Below are positions 57,330 to 64,000 of a DNA stretch of 64,000 nucleotides, in pieces; the first letter of the stretch is position 1, and each line of letters opens with the position of its first letter. The stretch is from Dendrocalamus latiflorus. Taxonomy: Eukaryota > Streptophyta > Magnoliopsida > Poales > Poaceae. The DNA lies in assembly GCA_017311315.1 (NCBI GenBank), contig CM029660.1, forward strand, positions 31,257,410-31,321,409, given 5' to 3'. Below the pieces are notes generated by a model. The model was given only the letters and a program-made list of their open reading frames with translations. It searched no databases and was not told where the DNA came from. The position numbers and the translations under genes were made by a program.

Positions 57330-58965
57330 TATTACAGGAACAACAAAAGTATAGCCAGCACTATATTCCCAACAGCACCCCCAGCCCCACGTCCATCGCC
57401 ACCCTGGCCCCCTTTGTCTCCACATCCGTGTCCTCCCATACAGCGCTGCTTGGCCATCTTCCTCGGTGCTAGGTGTTGAGGCCCCGACAAGGTAAGACGA
57501 TCAGGAGACTTGTGTGCACGAGGTCCCAAAGCCGAAGGGGTGGACCTCAGTGTTGCCTGTGTGGCTACTGGTGCACCGCTGAGCTGTGACCCGGAGAGAA
57601 CCTCCAGGGGTGTGGGTTGAGGTCCTAAGCTCGCACCTGGTCAACCCAATCCACAAAGTACTGGTCCGTGTCCTCCTGGCTCAGGGAGACCCCAAATCCC
57701 TTAGGGGGCGCAAGACTTGCAGTGCAAATAGGGCACATACGTCCATGTAACCTGTATGTGCATGAATTGTACCTACAAGGAACACCAGCTGTTACATAGG
57801 ACGATTCATAATACAAAGGAATTAGTTGCAAGCGAGACTACGTACCCATCTACGGCACTAGAGATAACCCATCGTAGGCCAGTCCACGTCCCCCAAGTAC
57901 ATATTCGCCCCGTACAAAGTGATGTCCTCGAACATGGGCTGTCCGAGGCTAAAACAATACAACCACAACTTTATGGTAGCAGATACCCCACGAGGGCTGA
58001 GTTCACCTTGGTCCTACCGCACGCATCTCACAAGCTGCAATAGGTCACGACAAGTGCAGCTGAACCCCAGCTAATGTAGGGGGCCTCCTCATCGGTGATG
58101 GCCCTAGCGTGAGCAATGAGGCACATGTCGACGATGTTTCCGTGGCTGGTGGTGAAGAGCCTCAACCAAATAGCCACAACATGTAGGCCTCCAAGTGCCA
58201 TGATACTTGCTGCTTGTCCACGGCTAGATCCATCTGCTCCACCTGAGTACAAGCAAAAAGTTATTAAGACTGTACTGCAGAAAGGAGAGCACATCGGATC
58301 GAATGGGAAGGGCGTCATACACGTACTTGGAACTGCGAGAGCCACCGCAATGATGGCCCTTGCGTTTGACTTAGCATGAACATGTAGTACTCCTTTGTGG
58401 CCCTAGGCGGAAGGACTCCCTAGATCCTGGCCAACAGGTCCATACGCCAGTGGGCTGGGGCCTCCGGCAGGAAGACAGTAGCTCCCGCGATAGGAAGGCC
58501 AAGCAACAGCAAGATGTCCTGTAGAGTAGTCATCTTCCCAAATGGGAAGTGGAAAGTGTGCATCAAAGCTGTCAGTAGGGAGCGGTCAAATGGAAAGCAT
58601 CATGACCGCTCCACGCCATCGTCCCCACCCATAGCTGGTGCCAGACCATCCTCATCTATGGCTTGCACCATCCAGGCAAGAGGTAGTACTCCGGCATCGC
58701 TCAGCCTATGAAGCAAAAAAGGTTAGGACAGAACCTATGTATGGCGAGAAGACAATGCCGCTAGAGTGCAAATCTGGTTGTCCTGCGTGGATCTAGCCTC
58801 TAGGCCACTCGAGGTGTGCGCATGCGGACCACCCCCGAGTTAGTCGCCTCCTCCGTACTCCCAGGAGGCGAGACACAGCGTGACGCACAATGCAGTCGGT
58901 CGATGTGCTCATCCAGGAGGCCATAAGACCAGTTGATCTACGAAGTTCACGAGCCATACATGCAA
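57330..58965 (-). pseudogene. Plant mobile domain (PMD) gene, degenerate
   Basis: Minus-strand frames read TFHFPFGKMTTLQDILLLLG then LPIAGATVFLPEAPAHWRMD near 58560-58440. An in-frame TAG lies at 58420-58422. ATKEYYMFMLSQTQGPSLRW follows to about 58330, then GNIVDMCLIAHARAITDEEA and ISWGSAALVVTYCSL to about 58030. Further segments (YGANMYLGDVDWPTMGYL near 57890; DQYFVDWVDQV near 57640) and a Gly-rich tail extend to about 57330. These match the PMD family, known both in transposons and in domesticated plant proteins of the MAIN/MAIL group. The gene lies directly downstream of the transposase on the same strand, about 310 bp after its stop. At least one stop and several breaks make it non-functional. 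Introns are likely but not resolved. Confidence 0.75.
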
Positions 58966-59275
58966 AATGACTTCAAGTTAGCATTTACACGGAACAAAAA
59001 ACATTGAATGTAAAGCAGCAGTAAATATAATCTGTAAATAAACAAATGAAATAATACTACGCTACCAGCATAGTACTTCAAACAATACTAAAAAAGGAAA
59101 AAAATACCACAACAGTTATACAAATGGTACATGCAACATATGATACAGTTACTACAAAACTACGTACATCAAATGTGCTAACTAACAAAGTATAGATTAC
59201 AATGTACAATGTTTTGTAGTCTTGAAGTCACATTGCACACTCCAACAACTAGTTGCAGAAACCATGCCGGTCTGT

Positions 59276-61500
59276 CTACTCGTCAGCAGGTGCCTTGCAT
59301 CGTCTAACTGTGTGTCCCTCCTGACCACAGCGCCCGTAGCATGTACGCGGCGTTCTGGCTTGCACTTCGTTCATATCATTTGTAATACAATGGCTCTATC
59401 GCCGACCCTTCCCACCATTCAGCATGTCAACATCCGGAATCCAGGTCCTCCCTGCAATATCCAAAGTGACAAAGTTCCCCACAACCCTGAACCCCCTAAA
59501 CTCGCCACACCACGACTGTATCACCCTCTCTTTGAAGAAGTACTCAAACACGAAGTTTGAAGGATCCATGCCCACAGTCCCGCATGCAGTGAGGACATAA
59601 GAGCATGACTTGTGTAACAGCTTCGGCTTGTTGCATGAGCAACTAGATTCATTTACATGATCTCCAAGGCATACCTCGTTGGTGACAAGAGAACGAGCAA
59701 TCCCAAATCCACTTCTATCCCAGAGGAGCACGTCAAAACGATGCTCCCTATTACCCATCACGTGCACCGTGTGCAATTGGCCCTTCTCTTTCTTCGCCTC
59801 GATGTATGCTGTAATTCTCAAGTACGATGTTTGTGGATTGCCTGCATGAAGTGCGGAATTTGTATGCCTCTCTTTGAAATAGCCAATTGTGTTGTGTAGA
59901 ACACCTTCCACGATAACGATGAGGGGCTGAGAATGAAAGCCCCTGAGAATCTAGTTGTACACCTCGGCAAGGTTAGTCGTCATTATGTTGTACCTCATAA
60001 CATTCGTATCATGCAGTAGGGACCACTTCTCCAATGGCTCGACCTCGATCCACTACAAGAAGTACTTGATGTTCCATGAGCTCCTCCTCCTTGAACCAGT
60101 TGCGTTAGGCTCAAGCAATGCTGTGAGGCATTCAAGTTGTGCCGCCCTAGGCATGGTTGGTCCCTTGTTCCTCTCGTTGATGTGCTTCTTGCTGTGCTCA
60201 TCCAACAACGTCTGTAAAGTGTCAAATTTTCTCTTTTGGTTTTGCGTAGCACCAACAACTCCAACCCTCACATGTCGAAGGAACCACAACTAACTATCAT
60301 AATTCTCACTGTCCATAAATATGATGGCTAGGGGTAGAATTTGATTGTTGTCATCAACGCCAATGGTCGTAAGGATCTAGCCCTTGTATTTGCCGGTCAA
60401 AATGGTCCCGTCAACTGAGATCATGGGAAGCATATGCCTGAATGCATCGATACATGCACTAAAGGCCAAGAACGCCCTCTGCAACACCGCAAATCCTATC
60501 ATCCTTGTAGATGGCTTATCCTTCACACCAGTGTATGTGCCCGGGTTCCTAAAGCACCTGAAGCATACAAGGAAGTTTGTCGTACGCCGCCTCGAAAGAC
60601 CCAAACTATTTTTTTAAAGCCTTCTACTTCACACGCTACGCTTCGTATAGCTAATTTTGTACTTGAATTCTTCTCGATAGCCACCATGATGTGTGTGATC
60701 TCAATGTCCTTCTTCTCCACTATCTCTCCGTACATCAAATGAGCTATAAAGGCAGATGTTAGGTTACGATGCCTCGGCAAAACACTGCTGAGAATGTAGG
60801 AGTGCGGCTCTAACTTCGAGATAATCCGCAGCTCTAACTTCGAGATAATCCAGTGAATTTCATACTTCAGTCTACATGTGTGCATCTTCCAAGAACAACA
60901 GGCCTACATGCACTTCACAGTGTACTGTTCCTGGCTAGATTTCATGACTCAAAAAGTCTGTTGTATGGACAAGGCTCACAGCTTTATGAAATCCTGCAAC
61001 GATGCACTATCAGCAAACACTGAATGTAGCCGAACCTCTATGCCATTATACTCTCAAGGTGATCTGTGCTCGTCATGCACAGCAACACCCTCAACATCAA
61101 GCTGGTTCCATTCCTACGGGATGGGAACTTCATCCTCATCGAAACTATCATCGTCGTCCTCCTGTATAACTTCCTCTTCAGCCCAGACCATCTAGTCATC
61201 ACTCTCTATTTGATGCACTATGTACTCCATATACTCCCCTTCATTAACTTGTCATGTAGGCTCACCATGCTGTGACCCTTCTTTCTCTCATCCATGTACC
61301 GCATCGGTTTGGTCATGAGCAACTTCCTCCGCAACCACGTGACATCGGACTCCGGGTCCTCCTCTTGACCAACATGCTGGGCACTTGAGCTACTCGCACC
61401 ACCCGGATGATAGCTATCGGCATGGCCTTGTACAACTTCTATTGGGTATGGTTGCACAAGTAGTGCGCACTCGTGTCTACGGCGCCGACAGTCTTGCACA
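59276..61500 (-). pseudogene. MURA-type Mutator transposase, degenerate
   Basis: Read from about 61500: an acidic N-terminal part, then a MuDR DNA-binding region (EVRLHSVFADSASLQDFIKL near 61025, VMKSSQEQYTVKC near 60925). RHRNLTSAFIAHLMYGEIVE follows near 60730. The catalytic core starts with AFLAFSACIDAFRH and VDGTILTGKYKG near 60390, holding the first Asp. Stops interrupt it near 60376-60378 and at 60290-60292. Near 60245 the frame jumps to NQKRKFDTLQTLLDEH, skipping the segment that in relatives holds the second catalytic Asp, so the triad is incomplete. Downstream, CSCNKPKLLHKSCSYV (near 59610) is the SWIM finger. CYGRCGQEGHTVRRC (near 59310) is a zinc knuckle, and TAG at 59276-59278 ends it. 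A 21-bp tandem duplication (near 60808-60850) adds IISKLE twice. Confidence 0.85.
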
Positions 61501-62044
61501 AAACCCTTTCACGCAATAGTACGCATTAATGTTCTCAACTACCATCTAATGTTCATGGGAGACCAGCTCTAAAGCCCTTGTATGATGACGTTGCACACCT
61601 TAGGGTCCAAGGAGAGCATCACATCTATGATTCGAGCATTCTCTCCATTCGGGTGTACCAGAGTGGCTTGATCAAAACTGTCAAGTTAACACTGTTTGGA
61701 CCTTCATGAACGGTGCCCACACAATAATGCACTTTCAATGTAGTGGGTATCGGCATTACTGATGTCTGCCTACAAATATTTTCAATGTTCCAACTAGTCA
61801 ATTCACATCGCAGATTATAGAAGTACTGTTGTACTGTAATTTATATTCTTACGACCGTTCGCCTATTATGACCAACTACACTATCCTCACAGCGTAACCC
61901 ATCCTCGTTCGTACTGACACCGCTCCCTTTCCTTCGACCCAACAAGCATCAACTCCCTATCGGCTCCCACGCGCACCGACGCCACTCTTTTCTCGCTGCT
62001 TAAGCTCTCTCCTACTGTAAATAATTTCTAATGGGTTTCGACAA

Positions 62045-62290
62045 TTTACATGACATACTTATTTAAATGCCAATGTACCGGTTCTAACGGTACATGTGAA
62101 TTTTCAATGTACGAACGATGTTACATTCATTCATAATTAATGATAAATGTTATAACGGTACGTGTGAATTTACATGACATACTGATTTAAATGCCAATGT
62201 ACCGGTTCTAACGGTACGTGTGAATTTTCAATGTATGAACGACGTTACATTCATTCATAATTAATCATAAATGTTACGTAATAATGTTTC
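62045..62290. repeat. 124-bp tandem duplication in the MULE
   Basis: ACATGACATACT(T/G)ATTTAAAT...GTGAATT occurs at about 62045-62168 and 62169-62290, including TGTACCGGTTCTAACGGTAC in both. Confidence 0.88.
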
Positions 62291-62339
62291 ACACAAAGCT
62301 AACTATTTACTTCATACAAAAGTATGACTAAATTTTGAA

Positions 62340-62700
62340 CAAGTGTAATTTTCTATATATACTTATTTTGTACATAATATTGACTAAATTTTCTACAGCT
62401 AGAATTTTCTACTAATTCTAATTTGCTACGGATGTTAATTTTCTACAACTATAATTATATCTCTACATATGCTAATTTTCTACAATCATATTCACTAAAT
62501 TTTCTACAACTATAAGTTTCTATAGATGCTAATTTTCTATAACTATATTGACTAAATTTTCTATGACTATTTACTTTATACGAAAGTTATACTATTCTTT
62601 TTTACAGCTATAATTTTCTACGGATCCTAATTACACACTAAACAAACTATTTACTTTATACAAAAAATATTGACTACAACATACTACTATTTACAAAAGT
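62340..62700. repeat. AT-rich degenerate TTTTCTACAACTATAA repeats
   Basis: Short units like AATTTTCTACA(A)CTAT recur about ten times with irregular spacing, upstream of the minus-strand transposase. A (CTCTC)n tract follows at about 62725-62750. Confidence 0.7.
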
Positions 62701-62844
62701 AGCTAATCATCTTCTTTCTCTCCCTTTCCTCTCCTCTCCTCTCCTCTCTTTTTCTTAATCTCCTTTTCTCTTCTTTCTTTCCCTTCTCCTTTCTCTCTTT
62801 GTGGCACGGTGTTGGTGATGGAAATGGCTGGGGGCTCGGTCGGA

Positions 62845-63118
62845 GGCCGATTTATATGCGCGTCCAATCGCCGAATGATTGGATGACTGGAACTGCAGTC
62901 GTCCGACGGTTAGGCAACAGGTCCCAGTTGCCTGACTGTTGGGCGACTGCAATTATGCCGTCCAACGGTCCACGGATAGCCTCCGTGTCGTGTGGCCGTT
63001 GGGCGATAGGTTCCAATCACCCAACTATTCAGCAACTGAGGTCATTCCTGCAAAAAAAATTTGCACGGATATATTTCTGTAATTTTGATTAAAAATTAGA
63101 TTATTTTTAAAAAAAATC
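62845..63118 (-). repeat. Right long terminal inverted repeat of the MULE
   Basis: About 274 bp, inverted relative to the left end. A minus-strand TATAAA (62851-62856) near its inner edge could promote transcription of the transposase, as terminal repeats do in MuDR. Confidence 0.85.
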
Positions 63119-63127
63119 CTAAGAAAG

Positions 63128-63569
63128 AGACTTCTCATTTAGTCAGTCATATATGAGAAAGATGCTTTGTGTGAGTCCAAAGTCGGTTAAGGAATGAAAA
63201 GATTCTGCGCCAGGTGCAGCTAGCTTATAGCTCAAGGTATGTATGCGCGAACATGTGGCTAGAATTGGACCACTTTGTCCGATTTTTGTTTCATACGGAC
63301 ACACATATTTGCCCAGCCATACGCTTCTCGACAGTTCCTTATCAGGAACATTTGTCCGTTCACTTCCTTTCTCCCGGTGAGCATTCACTTCCTTTTCTCC
63401 CGCTGAGCATTAGACAGCTTCTGCGTGTTTTCATGTTATAACGTGTCTTATAGGATTTCAGTTACCAGTACTGCATTTTGCACCGCTTCTCCGTTATGAA
63501 CAGCAAACCAATTTCAGGAGAGATGCAGATGTTAGAGTCAATAAGGGCATGTTCAGAATACTAAAATTT
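63128..63569. other. Intergenic region
   Basis: No gene recognised between the MULE and the LTR at 63570. Confidence 0.45.
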
Positions 63570-64000
63570 TGTAACGACCCCGTTTTCGAGAACAGAATCA
63601 TCGTAAGTCCCACAATAATCTAGAAATTCAGTTATAGACAGAAAAAGTATTATACCTACTCACAAACATTTAAAAGAGTTAATTAAATTAAAATAAGATC
63701 TAATGGTCAACTTTAAAAATTTTAATGGACATCTAAACCCAAAACTTAAATTACAATCAGAAAAATCGAAGAAAACTCTCATAGGAACGCTTGAGTGCAG
63801 TCGTAACCCTAAAATGAATGCTTACAATATTCTTTCTTCTTCTCATCTCTGTGTTGGGAAAAAGAAGCAAGATTGAGTACAACCAACCGTACTCAACAAG
63901 TTATATGAGAAAACTCTATTTAATTACATGCCAGGATTTCCAAAGGATGGGGATATAGTGGTTTTATTAAAATATTTATAGATGCAATTTTATTTGTAAA
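63570..64000 (+). mobile_element. Start of an LTR, truncated by window edge
   Basis: Begins TGTAACGACCCCGTTTTCGA, and aligns for its whole visible length with the reverse complement of 37310 downwards (shared ATCATCGTA, AACATTTAAAA(A/G), GTAACCCTAA and ACTCA(A/G)CAAG blocks). TG start and family resemblance support an LTR; the other end lies outside the window. Confidence 0.6.

Larger units (their letters stand above)
53930..63118. mobile_element. Multi-gene Mutator-like element (MULE), 9.2 kb
   Basis: Long inverted repeats of about 280 bp close the element (53930-54215 and 62845-63118). They share, inverted, TTTAATCAAAATTACAGAAA and GCCCAACGGCCACACGACAC. Flanks CTAAGGAAG (53921-53929) and CTAAGAAAG (63119-63127) form a 9-bp TSD with one mismatch, as expected for MULEs. 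Inside are a MURA-type transposase and a plant-mobile-domain gene on the minus strand, a GRF-finger gene on the plus strand, and a 31-bp minisatellite. Confidence 0.88.

Overview
This window is plant nuclear DNA, almost certainly from a grass (Poaceae). The reasons are one spliced, GC-rich HD-Zip IV gene of the rice ROC type, many Tourist- and Stowaway-like MITEs, a 287-bp SMART-type LTR element, and dense nested transposons with readable target-site duplications (TSDs). There is no sign of prokaryotic, organellar or rRNA sequence. Species is not resolved.

Layout. 1-1.5 kb is the end of a long LTR carrying an array of GACCACG-type units. 2.8-5.85 kb is the only clearly intact host gene: a 10-exon HD-Zip IV (homeodomain, zipper, START) epidermal transcription factor with its own TATA box. 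6-13 kb is intergenic with four small insertions: a hAT MITE, a Harbinger MITE, a Stowaway MITE, and a GC-rich filler between 13-bp repeats. 13.0-14.3 kb is a short non-autonomous copia-type element. 15.1-16.25 kb is a proline-codon-rich hAT element with a perfect 8-bp TSD. 16.6-19.2 kb is a broken HAK/KUP potassium transporter on the minus strand.

21.0-35.9 kb is one nested complex: a hAT transposon of about 5.3 kb whose transposase gene (minus strand) was cut twice, by a 7.5-kb Ty3/gypsy retrotransposon (920-bp LTRs, TSD TTTGT) and by a 2.0-kb solo LTR (TSD CATTT). 36-37.3 kb holds an LTR related, in inverted orientation, to the one entering at 63.57 kb. 38.7-39.1 kb has a candidate 71-codon gene with a TATA box. 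40.0-41.05 kb is a hAT element carrying a captured MADS-box exon. 41.8-44.4 kb is a non-autonomous gypsy-type element on the minus strand. 45.5 kb is the SMART element. 47.8-48.8 kb is a hAT-like element carrying the start of a beta-COP gene. 49.9-50.2 kb has a candidate 48-codon Cys-rich peptide gene. 51.8-53.6 kb is a solo LTR related to the one at 1 kb.

53.93-63.12 kb is a 9.2-kb Mutator-like element (MULE) with terminal inverted repeats of about 280 bp. It carries a degenerate MURA-type transposase, a plant-mobile-domain (PMD) gene, a GRF-zinc-finger gene on the opposite strand and a 31-bp minisatellite. This multi-gene MULE and the gene-capturing hAT elements are the most interesting content. 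No CRISPR array, operon or tRNA gene was seen. Genes here do not work as a pathway: the HD-Zip IV gene stands alone among mobile DNA.
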